Assembly (NCBI GenBank): GCA_029964075.1
Contig: CM057135.1
Span: forward strand, 11,682,863 to 11,746,862
Length of the DNA: 64,000 bases
Direction: 5' to 3'
DNA from: Patiria pectinifera
Lineage: Eukaryota > Echinodermata > Asteroidea > Valvatida > Asterinidae
Position numbers and translations under genes: made by a program. Below the pieces are notes generated by a model, which did not search any database, was not told the origin of the DNA, and was given only the letters and a program-made list of their open reading frames with translations. How positions within the stretch are numbered: the first letter of the stretch is position 1; the number at the start of each line of letters is the position of its first letter. Positions 44,522-57,271 of this stretch are shown piece by piece.

Positions 44522-45436
44522 ATGAGTGATGTTATACGAATGTGGAGGGAAGAAGTGTCAGCAGGACCGGAATATATATGTGCAGTTTGTCATAAACTTC
44601 TTTTTCGTAAACAAGTTATTAAGTGTAAGGGAATTAAATGTAGTAATGTTACATGCATATCTGATAAGTATTTGCATATATGTATGAAGAACATATGCGT
44701 TAGTAATTGTCTTGTTTCAAAATCAAGTAGATCAAGTTTGTGGATTTGCTATATATGTCACAGGAAATTGCTTCAGAACAATATACCAGCAGAAGCTTGT
44801 GCAAACAATTTGGCATTGGAAGATATCCCAGAGGAATTGAGCTGTTTAAATAGTATGGAAGAACATTTAGTTGCAATTATTGTTGCATTCATGAAAATGA
44901 TATCTTTACCCAGGGGAGGTCAGAATGCTGTGCATGGGCCAGTTGTTTGTGTACCCTCAAATATTTCAGAGACGGTTTCGACATTGCTTAGATGTCGCAA
45001 TAATAATCAGTTAATCAGAGTTAAGTTGAAAATAAAATTATCATTAAAAGGATATTATCAGTATCAATATGTAAACAGAGAACATGTTGAAAGTGCACTT
45101 TGTTATTTGAAAGAGAATAATTTGTCGCACAGTAATATTGATTTAAACCCTGAGTGGGAAAATCCATTGGAAGATGAAAATGAAGGAGATGTAAGTGAGA
45201 AATCAAATGACAGTGATGAGGACACAGATGATGAACAAACAGATGAAGAACGATTGACAGGAATTGCTTATGATACATGTATGCAGCCAGTGAGTGTTGC
45301 CTCTGAGATTTTAGATCACTATTTTGATGATGTAGTATGTATTGCCCCATGTGAAGGAAATAGCACAGTAAGAGTTCTAATGGAACAAGCAAATGAGGCA
45401 AAATGTTTTCCAACATTATGTCCACGAGGTGTATAA
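44522..45436 (+). pseudogene. Zinc-binding/DUF6570-like segment of the Helentron protein
   Basis: Begins with paired C-x2-C zinc-binding motifs (YICAVCHKLLF, ICYICHRKLL). A DUF6570-like stretch follows (IPEELSCLNSMEEHLVAIIVAFMKMISLPRGGQ), then an acidic linker and the start of the Helitron-like N region (CFPTLCPRGV). This order precedes Rep in many Helitron/Helentron proteins. It ends in a stop at 45434-45436, after which homologous sequence continues. Confidence 0.65.
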
Positions 45437-46630
45437 ACATTTACTGACTACCGTGAAGGAAAGTTGAGTCTTTCTATATATTTTCATAACAGGTTAATGA
45501 ATGCAGATAATAGATTAGCCAAAAATATTCAGTATGTTTTCTATGCTCAGTATCTGTCAGAAATACAGCTAGTAATGTCAAATGTATCAATTGCAATGCG
45601 TTAGAGTTCAGGTAATGTACATTGTTTTGACAAAGTGAATGCTGGCATGATTAATGATAGAGATCAACTGAATGATATTTTACAGTCTGATAGTGGTTAT
45701 AAGTTCTTGAAGCCAATCAGAGGTACAGCCCCATACTGACAAGCAGCTCAAAAAGATGTCATGGCTATGATTAGGCAACTTCGAATTCCAACGTGGTTTT
45801 GCTCATATTCAGCAGCTGATATGAGATGACCTGAAGTCATAAACACATTATTGAGGCAACAAGGTGATACTAGGGACATTGGAGATTTGGATTGGAATGA
45901 CAAGTGTAAAATATTGCGTAGTAATCCTGTGACTGTTGCTAGAATGTTTGATAAACGATTTCATACATTTTTAAAAGATGTTATCATGTCAAGAGCTCAG
46001 CCTATTGGAAAAGTTAAGGAATATTTTTACAGAGTTGAGTTTCAACAATGGGGATCGCCTCATACACATTGTTTATTTTGAATTGAGAGTGCTCCACGAT
46101 TGGGAATTGATAGTGATGAAGAAGTTATTAAATTTGTTGATTCATATAACAGTTGCAAATTGCCATCTAAGGAATATGATGAGGAACTGAATGATATCAT
46201 CTCTCATGTACAGCTGCATAGCCGAAAACATTCCAAGTCATGTAAAAAGAAAGGAACTGAGTGTAGATTTAATTTTCCAAGACCACCATCCAATAGAACA
46301 TTCATTACTGAGTCAGATGTATTGGATAATGATGGTAATAATGATAATAGTGTTGTTGTTGTTGATAGTGATGATGATAGTTATGATTATCAAGATCAGA
46401 GTGAAAAAAGTAATGTTGTGGACTGTAATGATAAAATGAAAACCAGTGATGATGCAAAGGAATTATTGAAGTCAGTATGGGATGCAATACAGAGTGAGGA
46501 AAATCAGTATTTGTCAACTAAAGAGTTGTTTGAAAGAGTTAATATTACACAGGATGATTTTGAAAAGGCTAACAATGTTTTGTGTAACAAATCTACTATT
46601 GTTTTTAAAAGAGAACCACAAGACGTATAG
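45437..46630 (+). pseudogene. Helitron-like N domain and Rep HUH region
   Basis: After the stop the same frame continues with TFTDYREGKLSLSIYFHNRL and 'VFYAQYLSEIQLVMSN', typical of the Helitron-like N domain. 'PTWFCSYSAADM' and '[27 protein letters not shown]' follow. The Rep HUH motif reads SPHTHCLF with the histidine pair at 46061-46069. HUH coordinates the metal for nicking in rolling-circle transposition. Several stops interrupt the region. An acidic stretch lies at 46310-46430. Confidence 0.75.
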
Positions 46631-46651
46631 GTCAATCTGTACAATCCTGAT

Positions 46652-47202
46652 TTGAAAAGATGTTTGAATGCTAACATGGATATCCAGTATATCAGTGATG
46701 CATATGCCTGTGCGGCGTATGTTGTGTCATATATGTCGAAGTCTGAACGTGAAATGGGACACTTACTATCACATACTCAGAAGGAAGCACAAAGGGGCAA
46801 TTTAGATGCTAGGCAAAGCTTGAAGGAACTTGGTGTGTGTATTTACATAATCGTGAAGTATCAGCTCAAGAAGCAGTGTTTCGTGTTTGTAGTCTCAGAT
46901 TGAAAGAGGGTTCAAGAAAAGTTGAATTTATTCCTGTTGGTGAGAATCCTGTGAGAATGAGTTTGCCATTGAGTGTGATTCAAAATAGGTGTGAAGATGA
47001 CGATAGTGTTATCTTCATGGCTAATAGAGTTGATCGCTACAAGGGAAGACCAGATCTTGATAAATTTAACGACATGTGTCTTGCTACGTTTTGTTCAGAA
47101 TACAGGATAATATATAATGCAAACACTAACAAGAAAACTAAATCACCAGTGTATGCACTTTGGGTCACATACAGAAACGGAGTAGAAGTGAGCCTGCTGT
47201 GA
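46652..47202 (+). pseudogene. Rep tyrosine region of the Helentron
   Basis: [12 protein letters not shown] near 46712-46747 has two tyrosines spaced Y-x3-Y (46718-46720, 46730-46732), the two-tyrosine arrangement of Helitron Rep that links to the nicked ends. Helicase-linker sequence follows ('[21 protein letters not shown]', '[15 protein letters not shown]', '[10 protein letters not shown]'), all typical of the Rep-Pif1 connection. A frame change occurs near 46850. Confidence 0.7.
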
Positions 47203-47575
47203 TAAGATATCTCCGGTTTTAGAGGACAAATACCCTGAGAAATATTACCACAGTATATTGCAGCTATTTCTTGGATATCGTATAGATTCACAGTTGAAAC
47301 CTGCTCCATTTGAAACATATGAAGAATTTTATAAAATTGGTGCTCCTGTATGTGTTAATGATGAATTGAAATCTGTGCATTGTTGAAAGTAATCGATCCA
47401 TTTACGAGGGTAATGCTGAGGCTCTTGAAGCGGCAGAAAAGTATGTTGAAAAGTTTGGTCTACAAGAAGATGCTTGGGCTTCGATTTGTTCTAAGGCTGA
47501 GCAAGAGAGACTTGATTGTCGAGGAGAGTGTGAATCGGGGATAAAAAAAAAGACAATGAATTTGATATTCCCGAT
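47203..47575 (+). pseudogene. Degraded Rep-helicase linker
   Basis: Short frames such as 'EKYYHSILQLFLGYRIDSQLKP' (about 47237-47300) and 'AEALEAAEKYVEKFGLQEDAWASI' (near 47413-47485) continue the Helentron protein between Rep and helicase. No named domain is visible and frames change more than once. Confidence 0.45.
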
Positions 47576-49057
47576 TTGCAAGGTGATAAAAAAGAAAACA
47601 CAACATATAATATTGAACCATATTTAGTAAAAATATCAAAGGAGGATGCATTGAATTTGTTAAGGTCATTGAATGTTCGGCAGAGACAGGTCTTTAATAA
47701 GATTCGTAATTGGTGTTTACAAAAGGTGAATGGTAAAAATCCTGAACCATTTCATGTGCTTGTGACTGGTGGAGCTGGAACTGGGAAAAGTCATTTAATA
47801 AAATGTGTATATTTTGAAGGTACAAGAATTTTGACTAGAATGGTTGAAAATTTGGATAATTTGGTTTCTGTTTTGATAACTGCACCTACTAGAGTTGCTG
47901 CATTTAATGTGAATGGTAGTACAATACACAGTGGCTTGTCGATTCCTGTTGATGCTAGATTACCTTATCAGCCACTTGGTGACGAGAAATTGAATACATT
48001 AAGGAATAAATTACATGATCTTCAGATTGTAATTATTGATGAAATATCGATGGTTGATCACAAGATTTTGTGCTATATTCATGGACATTTGCGTCAGATA
48101 AAACAAACACGAAATAATAATCCCTTTGGAAATGTCAGCATTTTAGCTGTTGGTGATTTTTATCAGTTGCCTCCAGTGAAAGGAAAAGCATTGTTTGAGA
48201 AAGCAGTTGGAGTTGATTTGTGGAATGATATTTTCCAGAAAGTTGAGCTTATTGAAATCATGCGACAAAAAGATGATGTACAGTTTGCAGAAATATTGAA
48301 TAGAATACGTGTGAAATTAAAGAAGGAGAAAGTATTGGATGAGGATGTGATTATTTTAAGATGTTGTGTAATTGAAGAGGATTGGGATGATGCATTACAT
48401 ATCTTTCCATGTAATAAACAAGTTGATGAAAATAATACTCGGATATTATTAGAAAAGTGTACTGATTGTATGTGTATAGTTGCAAGGGATCTTTAAAAAG
48501 ATTCAAGTAAAGGTAATCAAACAGAAAGGGTGAAACTTGCAAAAAAGTCAATGTACACGAGTTTGGCTAAATCATTGAGATTAGGCATCGGTGCTAGAGT
48601 AATGCTAATAAAGAACATTGATGTATCAGATGGCCTTGTGAATGGAGTTTTTGGCACTGTACGTGAAATAATTATGTTGCCTGACAAATCTTGGCCAAAG
48701 TGCATTCGAGTTCAATTTGGTAATAACCAAGTTGGATGTAAATTGAAAAGATGGTTTAAAGTATCAAATAACACACATATAGACACAATTTTAATTGAAA
48801 AAGAAGAAGAAAGTGTGGGTAAGAAGTGTGTAAGACAACAGTTTCCATTAAAATTAGCCTGGGCATGCACAGTTCACAAAGTGCAAGGAATGACAACAGA
48901 TAGAGCAGTTGTTTCACTTGAACATACATTTTCAGCTGGACAAGCTTATGTTGCACTCAGCAGAGTTACATCAATGAAAGGACTTGTGATCAAAGGATTC
49001 GATGAAAAATATATTTATTGTAATAAAGGTGTGTCACAATCATTAAAAAATATGTAA
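47576..49057 (+). pseudogene. Pif1-type superfamily 1 helicase of the Helentron
   Basis: Motifs in order: N-terminal '[15 protein letters not shown]', Walker A GGAGTGKS (47768-47791), [10 protein letters not shown], Walker [22 protein letters not shown], and '[11 protein letters not shown]'. After a stop at about 48494, 'KSLRLGIGARVMLIKNIDVSDGLVNG', 'ACTVHKVQGMT' and 'QAYVALSRVTS' complete the C-terminal helicase motifs. The enzyme unwinds DNA 5'-3' during strand displacement. Only one stop separates the two halves, so it is the best-kept part of the element. Confidence 0.88.
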
Positions 49058-49117
49058 GTATTTAATGATGATGAAGCTAACGTAGTGAAAGAAGATTCAA
49101 ATAGGACTGTTATTATG

Positions 49118-49798
49118 ATGCAAAATATTCAAGGATTGAATATGGACTTTAAATATAACAATGAAATGCTTCGATCGGATTTCATTTGTCTTACAGAGAC
49201 ATGGATTGATGATTAGTTGTACTCGGATGCAGTATTAAATGAATTTAAGTGCTTTCATCAGATCAGAAGTGTTTTATATGATAATTCAAATGAGTTGACA
49301 AGGATGTTAAGGGAGCAAAGTCATGGAGGTGTCAGTGTATTTGGAAGAAGGAGTAAAGTTTTCAGTAGGCATATGTTATCAGTTGAGAATGTTGAGTATA
49401 TTGCATTTGAGATCATTAGTGACATATGTTCTGTGGTTGTAATTTATCGTCCACAATCATATACGATGAGTGAATTTATGGTAAATCTGAAAATCTTGGT
49501 TGAAGAGCTTTACAAGATATCCAACAGATGCATTGTCATGGGTGATTTTAATGAAAACATTTTGAAAGGTGGTTCACAGGTCAAGAAGTTAATGTACTGT
49601 CATGGTTATAAACAGATTGTTAGTGATTCAACAACTGAGTTTGATACATTGATTGACCAAGTATATGTTAGAAATGTGGATTTAGTCAGTGCTTCAGTCA
49701 CTCCCACTTATTACAGTTATCATGAAGCAGTTTGTATAAGTATAGTAATGTATTTTTTTTTCATATTGAATTCAGACATAAGTCTACATGTTAAGTGA
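49118..49798 (+). pseudogene. AP-like endonuclease/EEP domain at the Helentron C-terminus
   Basis: The frame opens with QNIQGLNMDFKYNN and DFICLTETWIDD, the N-terminal EEP signature seen in LINE endonucleases. After one TAG codon (about 49216) it continues with 'GGVSVFGRRS', 'ISDICSVVVIYRPQS', VMGDFNEN (the GDFN motif), 'STTEFDTLIDQVYV' and 'YYSYHEAVCI' (the histidine region, where SDH is usual). EEP domains placed after the Pif1 helicase are typical of Helentrons and are thought to derive from LINEs. Confidence 0.75.
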
Positions 49799-51863
49799 AG
49801 GAAAGGATGAAAGAAAGTCTGAATTAATTATTACAAAATTTGTAAAGGAAAATCAATCTTATTCATTTAGAGTATTCATTAGTACATTTGAACAAAAATT
49901 CATGTTTTCAAATCTCAAAGGTAAGCCTACAGATTATGTATTTACTCTGCTCAGAAGATGTAGTTTTTGTAGTTTCTCCTTGCTTTTAGCCTGCGACACA
50001 AGGATTTTGTGTACAATGTACGTACGCCGCGCCATGACAGGAAGTCATTACAGTAATGTCGTACATGAAACAGTCGTATCGTAGGCGCCTTGAGCTATCC
50101 CACAGCACGCACTTTTGGACGACGCAACGACTCGTGTATGTAAAAGACTTTCATCTAAGAAATATTTCTGCCCAGTGTGCCTTGCTAGTTGCAATTACCC
50201 AGAAAATAGTATTCGTAATAAATAATCACAATGCTTAATCCTAACAGTAACAGTCCTGAATCCTCCAATTTCATTATGATTTTTAAATTTCATGTAAAAT
50301 TTGGTCAGCGTGGTCGGTGGTCAGGATTTGCTGGCATGCATCATGCAGGAACATGAATGATGTCTTGATCATGTTGTTGTTGATGATGGACAATGGAGGA
50401 ATGGAGGTCATTCTTTGCAGGCAGGAGCCTGACATTGCTCATTTAATTAATGTCTTGAAAACTTCTCAAGGAAACTGTGTACTGTACATGTATGATCTAA
50501 TCTAAATGCGTAAACAAAGGATTTGACATGTAGGCCCTACATGCAAGTTACATTGCCATGGCCGTCAATACATTAGGCTATTTCTTTTTTGCCCTCACTC
50601 AACCCACTCAGTCATATAATTGTAGAGTATTTTTTCCATTTATTTCAAATTTGACCTGGGACTAAAATGACTTGAGACTTACCCCCTTAGTTGACATTGG
50701 ACCGACTTTTATACATTTGTACCTGGGACCAAGTTGACCTGGAAGTGGAACTGAGTTGGCCATGCTGTCTCAGACGGTCAGACCCGTCTGTTAGGGACCG
50801 AGTCGGTAACAGTCTTGTGGTTAATTGTTGGGTACGGAGTTTACTTGAAACCCATGTAATGCATGCTCTTGTTCTTGTTGTGTACAAACACAAACGTCAC
50901 GTAACTGTACATGAACTTGAATGTGTACTTTAATTTGCCATCTAGACCTATTGGTTGTTTCTCGGACGCTGTGGAGGAGGTTGGCCTACATTTCTTCTTA
51001 TGCGGAGTGTACGGCATTCCACCATGACACGCAGATGACGTACCCTGCCCTGACGAAGGATACCTTCAGAAAATTTGACAATTTTCATCGGTGAGCATCT
51101 TGATATTATTTTACTTATATTATTTTATTATCTTCTATAGTTTTTAACACTCATATTCAATGCAAGAAAAATCCCAGCAAAGGCACAGACAACAATCTTG
51201 AAAATAACCTGGCAATAATTTTCAACAGAGACTTTTGAGACGCTTCCTTTTACCTGTCCTTTTCATTTTTTTTACGTCACATTTAACCTAATGTGCACAT
51301 GTTCAAATTGACGTCAACACCAGAAAAGGACTGGTGTATTTGCTGCCACCATGCATCTCAAAGTATCCCATTGACATTGTTCCATTTGTTATATTCTTGT
51401 TGTGCTTTCAGGTTTTGAAGAGTTTGTTCCTATTTCTGGATTGAAGATGGCAAGGACATGCATGGCCGGGTATAATGGACGAGCTTATGATTCCTCCGCA
51501 TCTGATCTGTACTACCCACCCATTGCGATTGAACTCCGTATCAGTTCCTGACGATGCCATGACATGGCCATGTTCATTCAAACAGCCCAACCCCCACTCT
51601 AAACCTTTCCGATAGTCCATGGTGTGTAGTACATGTACAAATATTTTTAGTGTGATCTGAATTGGGAGTGGTAGGTGTAGTATGTTAGCTGCCTCCCTGT
51701 CCCAGATGCTTGAATAACATAGTTGACGTAAACATTTCATAATGAATATCTTACTGCCGGGGGGGGGGGGGTTGAGAGAATTGAGATAGTTTGGGCATTT
51801 CGGAGATAACTGGAGGTAATCTTTGATCAGGACAGTTTCTGTTTTGTCCTTATTGCCATTTTA
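49799..51863. other. Non-coding stretch right of the Helentron
   Basis: No gene is recognised. The right Helentron terminus must lie near the beginning, but I cannot define it. There is a G-run at about 51761. AT-rich and TGTACATG words are scattered through it. Confidence 0.4.
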
Positions 51864-52280
51864 GATGGTATATATCTTGTCAATGTCACCACAAACTGAC
51901 ACTTGCGCACACATGAGTATTTACAGATTCGGAATATGTTTTGTTTCACAAACTGACATCCCCCACAGTGCGACACTATTAGAGCGCACCCATGCATTTT
52001 CGGTTTCACGAACTGACACTGATCTTAATTTTACCAATTAAATCGCTTTTTAATGAAAAATTTGTACATGTATAATCGCACAAGTACACGGATACTGCCG
52101 CATCATGCTTGGGTGTCAGTTCGTGAAAACAAAAAATGTACGGGGTGCGCTCTAAAAGTGCCGCACTGTGGCGGATATCAGTTCGTAAACACCAAATGTC
52201 CCGGTTCTGTAAGCACGTGCGCGTACAGCGCACACACGGGTGCGAGAGTGTCGTTCGTAGTGACGATGACAATCTGTACC
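51864..52280. mobile_element. Fold-back element with ~150-bp arms
   Basis: The left arm (about 51864-52020) and right arm (about 52110-52280) are imperfect inverted copies. Shared blocks are CACAGTGCG near 51964 with CGCACTGTGG near 52163, TTAGAGCGCACC near 51979 with GGTGCGCTCTAAA near 52143, and CACGAACTGACAC near 52007 with GTGTCAGTTCGTG near 52112. No coding sequence; family not identified. Confidence 0.65.
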
Positions 52281-54415
52281 TGATTTCATGAAACTTATTC
52301 ATGAAACTTATTGTAACCTACGATGCATCATTGTATCCCTAGGATGACGCATCCTGTGATTCATTTCACAAAATATGCTGTAAGTGCGACACGCCGTAGT
52401 GTATTCAAAGGACAAAAGGTGACTACATGTACATGTTCATGTATTTTCATGTTATGTATTTATTCAAAGAACAGTAAATAGTCGTCGAAAAGTCAACAAA
52501 GAGTCGTCGATTGTACTTGTGAAAACGTTTCTAAAATATTTAACAAAATTGACGATGTATGATGCATTCACACTGGAAAAGAACTTCACAGTAGACTGTG
52601 TTTGCATCAAATTGTGAAGTGATGTAGTGCTTTGTAAATCTGCGGGTGCAGGTCATCCAGGTACGTGTACACGTACGTATGTGAAATTTTAATTAAGCGA
52701 AAATTTAAAACCTGAAATTGCCATCACCACCACTTGTGAAATAGTGCAGTTGAACTGCAGTGCAAGCTCCTTTCTCCAACAAAATATTAATAATAAATAA
52801 ATATATAAAAAACCTTTACTGTCTTCAGGTGTGAGGGTATGCTTAAATCCATTTGCCCTTTCATAAAGTTGAATTTTTGAATCACTTTCTTGAATCAACT
52901 GCAACTACCCTACTTAATTTTTCAGACTTTTCATAGTTTTATAATTTGCCAAACCTGATTTCACTAGTTGAGTTCATGCCTGCATTACATGTGCACTTTA
53001 TTTACTTGTAAAATATGGCTGTTGTGAAGTTTCACTTCTGTAAATGAAACTTTTGTTTTTAAATGATATGGATTGGTTGTGAAATAAAGAATGCGTTTAT
53101 TGCCAAACAAAAACCTATTTGTTATTGTTTTGTTTAAGCTATAGATCCAATTAATTGTCAGCAACTTCCCCAGAAAATTAAGAGGATAGAGTGTCTAGCT
53201 ATACTGATGGCAAATTCATGCTTGGTTTTGGATTGGGCTGCTTTAATATGCTGTACAACACTCACTTACTGACAACACTAAACATTTGTGAATTTCGGAT
53301 TGTGTGTTTATTTTGTCCACAGTGAGTGTTTTCATCTAAAGACAGATATAGATGGTTCTTTATTTCTATGTAATCTGTTTTGCATTTTATGCATTTTTTA
53401 TTCAATGTCTTTCGATTGTCCCGAATGCGATGGTTTTACGTACACATGTACAATGTACATGTACATGTACGTGTACACGTTGTACGGCGCTTTTGTGTAC
53501 ACAACACACGCGGCGCTAGGCCAGTTGGTACCCGCGCGCCAGTTTGCATGTATTAGTGGGATACTAGATCGTGAACCAGCGATGCAGCAGCCCGAATTCT
53601 CAGCGAAGCTTTGGAATTGTAGTCTGACTTTCAACGTCTATATTTTATTTTAAAATGTCGACCCAACCAGGAAAAAGTATGATTTGGCTATTTTCATAAC
53701 TGAATAATGGTATCAACATAAAGATTTCTTCTGAAATTGTGCATTTCGCTTTTATTGAAGGCTTTTAAAAGTCTTCGATACGCGAATAAATTCATCCCGC
53801 ATTGCAAAAATGTTGGCGAAAATTCCCCTAAAACACACCTTAGCATATAAATTATACCCCTTTCTCATTTATTTCCTAAAGAAAACATCATATCCCGTCA
53901 TTGCCTGTCATTTATGATAATAAAACATATTTCTAAAGTGTCTAATTTTGACATTATTTGGGACGAAACATCGATGTTTTTTTTCTGTATGTGGACGGCG
54001 CCATGTTGTGTGACGTCTCCGGCATCATTGGAGTTCACAAATACAGAACTAACGCATTACAGAACCTTTTTGTGTGTACGCGCTATGCATGTGGAACTGC
54101 CGTGACGTGATCACAAAGATAGCCAAAGAGTTATTCTGTTGAGATTCTGAATCTGCCAAAGTCCCCCAACAGCTCATGTGTGCACAATGGAAGGAGTCTT
54201 TCAATCTCAGGGTGTGCAGGGTAGTCAAGGCAAGGGAAGAAAAATTGAGTAAAAGTGTTCCATATTTTTGACATTCTGCTTGTAGGGATCTCACCCAAGA
54301 TGTTTTGCTTTGTGCCAATGACGAAGATGTACCTCCATCTCATCGATCACTTCCTAATTCTCAAGGAAGAACTGTGACTAAAATGTACATGAAACCTAAC
54401 CAATATGGAGGTATT
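52281..54415. other. Non-coding stretch
   Basis: No gene is recognised. ACATGTACATGTAC-type dinucleotide-like palindromic runs occur near 52425, 52665 and 53449-53482. The rest is AT-rich sequence without clear repeat ends. Confidence 0.4.
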
Positions 54416-54562
54416 CTGAATCCATCAAAATCCTGCAGTTTCAGTAGGCTAACAATCCTGAATCCATGAAAGTCCCCCAGTTTGTGCAATATGGAGGTAT
54501 CATGAATCCGCTGAAATTCCCTGAAACAGGGGGGGGGGGGGGTTGGATTTTGATGGATTCAG
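54416..54562. repeat. Perfect 18-bp inverted repeat
   Basis: CTGAATCCATCAAAATCC (54416-54433) is repeated inverted at 54545-54562. Related 'ctgaatc..caaagtccccc' words lie at 54146 and 54459. A G-run precedes the right arm. Possibly a short MITE remnant. Confidence 0.6.
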
Positions 54563-54598
54563 ATATGTAAGGGTGTAGGCCTAAATTGATGGCGACTG

Positions 54599-54697
54599 CT
54601 CTATGTTCCGACACCCCTATGTTCCGACAACCTAGATTGTGTTACTCCCGGTTAGGGTTAGGAATAGGAATATGTGCAGTCGGAACATAGAGGTGTA
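54599..54697. repeat. Short hairpin repeat with CTATGTTCCG arms
   Basis: CTATGTTCCG (54601-54610, repeated at about 54619) faces CGGAACATAG (54681-54690). The loop contains GGTTAGGGTTAGG. It looks like a short non-coding MITE-type repeat. Confidence 0.6.
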
Positions 54698-54700
54698 ACC

Positions 54701-57271
54701 AAATTGATGGCTCCGCGTATATAACACAAGGTACATCTGCTCACTTTGACACAGGGTATCTTTTGAAATGAGATACGTATACACACTTTTGTGACCTAGG
54801 CTCAATTGTGGAAAACATTATATTTTGCAAGGAGAATTCTGGGGATTTGGGAAAGTCAGGGGTAATGTGTGATTTTCTTTCATGTTTTTTTGGAAGTATA
54901 ATGATGTGCTTGATATTTCTTTCAAGTGGCTTAGATTTAAGGGATTGTACATGTTATATTTGTGGTATATATATAGTACATGTCAAGGCTTAAGTTCTTG
55001 TGAGATATTACACTAAAAAAGTGACATATTGATAATCCTTGCACATCCACTGTAATTGAATATTTATTGCTCTGTAAAAGGATATTTTATCTTTTCAATA
55101 GTGTATTGTATAATAACAGTTTAGTGCATTGACCTGTGTGGTTAGATTAGGTGGGTGATAAGTCACAGCATAAATGAAGTTGTATAGAGACAGTTGTTTA
55201 TCATATTTATGGGTGACCATATAATCATACATCAAGGAACAGATCTATAATTATATAAGATAGTCACGTATAAAAATGGTGACAAAGTCTTTTAACAAAT
55301 TCTTGTTTGTACATCCAAATCAGAATCAGTTTTAGAATCTAATTGATTTGTATTTGTACGGAATTTCAAGAAATTACATCCATACGAGTTGAGTTTTTCT
55401 GTTCAGAGAGAAATAAAACCTGTCCACAGACAAACCTACAAACAGCGGTGAATACATAACATCCTTGGTGGAGGTAGCAATGCACAAATACACAGAATAT
55501 TAAGTATTAATTGTGCTGGTTTGTCACAACTAAGCATTGAACAATTGTAAATTCATGAAAATAAATGTGAAAACGTGATCTGTGAAATTTGTTTTGGTAT
55601 GCTTCTGAAACAAGTAGGACTAAAACACATATTTGTTTGAGGAAAAGTCTACTTTGGGGATGATTATACAGTATATTGTACTTTTTAATTATTGTTTGTC
55701 ATTTAATTTAAAATGCATTTTGTGCTTCACTGTTTGAGTAGTAATGTACAGACATAAGAAATCATGAGAGACAGTTCAATTTTGGATGTCAAAATATATA
55801 TAATTTTGTTAAGTTTAGGTGTTCAAACAAGAAATATTGAGTTTTCTGCCTGAAATGACACCACACTAAGGGTTAAAGGGAACATGATGATTTTCATGAG
55901 TGAAATATATTTAAATAATTTATATTTATAGGTTTCTTGCCATGTAATTATGACTTTTCACCTTGTTTGTAGCATAAAAAGGGAGAAAATTCAAGATTTT
56001 AGTTTCTATGCTAATGACAATTTTAATATTCATGAGTCAAGGTGTGATGTCATTCAAGGCAGAGCAGTAATGTCTATAGCTTTGTGTGCCAATATATGTC
56101 AAACTTTTTGTTATTTTCTTGGAGTAAGTTCCACTTTTTATTTGTTTGTTGTGTTGAACTGCTTGTTTGAACAATAGTAGTGGTAAATATTTATTCAAAA
56201 CTTTTGTGTGTGGGTAGTTTTAAAGGGATGGTTGTTATTCATATGCACTTTTGACAATGAGTATGTTCCTTGTGTGACAAAAACAAAATAGCGCCTTGTA
56301 CATGTGTTGATGAAAGCATTTGCTAATAATTGGGAAAAAAAACCCATTTTGTTGTCATTTGTAATTGAAAACAAGTATTTTGAATGTTTTGTTGTAACAC
56401 ATGCTAATATGTATGAAAACAAGGTGAGCTGAATTTCCACTGCATTTGCATTATAATAATTGTAAAGATGAGAAAATGACAAATAAATATTGGTATGTAC
56501 CTGTACACATTTTAACCATTTTAAAAATGTGGATGCATTGATAAAGAGAAAAGTGTTTAGCATAATAAAAAAAAACAATTTTGTTTGCTAAATTGAAAAA
56601 AAAACCTGTTTGCAGTCATTTGTTTTCAGCATACGGCGGTCTGTATTTGTTTAGAGAAATATGGTTTGCGCTGTTAATGCACTATTGCTCCCCCCACGCC
56701 TCGCGCTGGCCCAGGTGTGATATGTTGGGGATTTGGTCATGTTTTTCATGTTGTAGAGCATGGATTTTGGTCACTCAAATTACATTGTTACCATTGGAGT
56801 ACTCTATAGTGCGCCCCACGTATGTGTGTTGAGGCATGGTTGGGGATTGTCATGGAATTTCCCTGAGGGGTGAGGATTTTGTCACGTGAAAAGTGACAAT
56901 CCCAATGTCTAGTGTGTGGCAGTTCAAGTGGGGGGGGGGGGGAACAATTGATAGGTGGATGGATAGACAGCTAGCATATTTGAAATCTGGCATTTTTTTG
57001 TCAAATCATAAATCTAACAGAATGTTTCGTAAAAATCTGCTTTAAGAAACTGTTTGTCTAAATTTGGTGTCAAAATTGGAGGGGGGGGGGATGGTTTGAG
57101 AGAAAAAATAATGTCAAATTTAGTCAGTTGAAATGGTTACATTGATAAAGTGTGAGAGCAGCCTTATGTTGTGAGGGTGGGCAGCTGAGTTGAAGTGGTT
57201 CTATGCGATTCTACTGTGATAGGACAATTAAAGAGTTTGTAGAATACTTGAAGGCATTTCTATCATTTTTC
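54701..57271. other. Non-coding AT-rich stretch
   Basis: No gene or clear repeat ends are seen. G-runs at about 56930 and 57080. Confidence 0.4.

Larger units (their letters stand above)
27589..49798 (+). mobile_element. Decayed autonomous Helentron (rolling-circle transposon), split by a nested retroelement
   Basis: In order on the plus strand: basic N-terminal segment, PHD finger, K/E-rich linker, herpesvirus-tegument-like cysteine peptidase domain, [13-kb retroelement insertion], OTU-like domain, basic heptad-like repeats, DUF6570-like segment, Helitron-like N domain, Rep with HUH and two tyrosines, Pif1-type helicase, and an AP-like endonuclease. Rep plus Pif1 helicase defines Helitrons; the extra peptidases and the endonuclease after the helicase are marks of Helentrons. 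AT-rich codon use is uniform over both halves. Many stops and frame changes show it is dead. Its outer ends were not identified. Confidence 0.85.

Noticed and set aside
27406-49798. Polinton-type element, suggested by the cysteine peptidase and large size
   Set aside because: There is no protein-primed polymerase, packaging ATPase or capsid gene; Rep, Pif1 and the endonuclease identify a Helentron.
54646-54662. Telomere-like GGTTAGGGTTAGG
   Set aside because: Only two units are present, in the loop of a short hairpin repeat, so it is not an interstitial telomere array.
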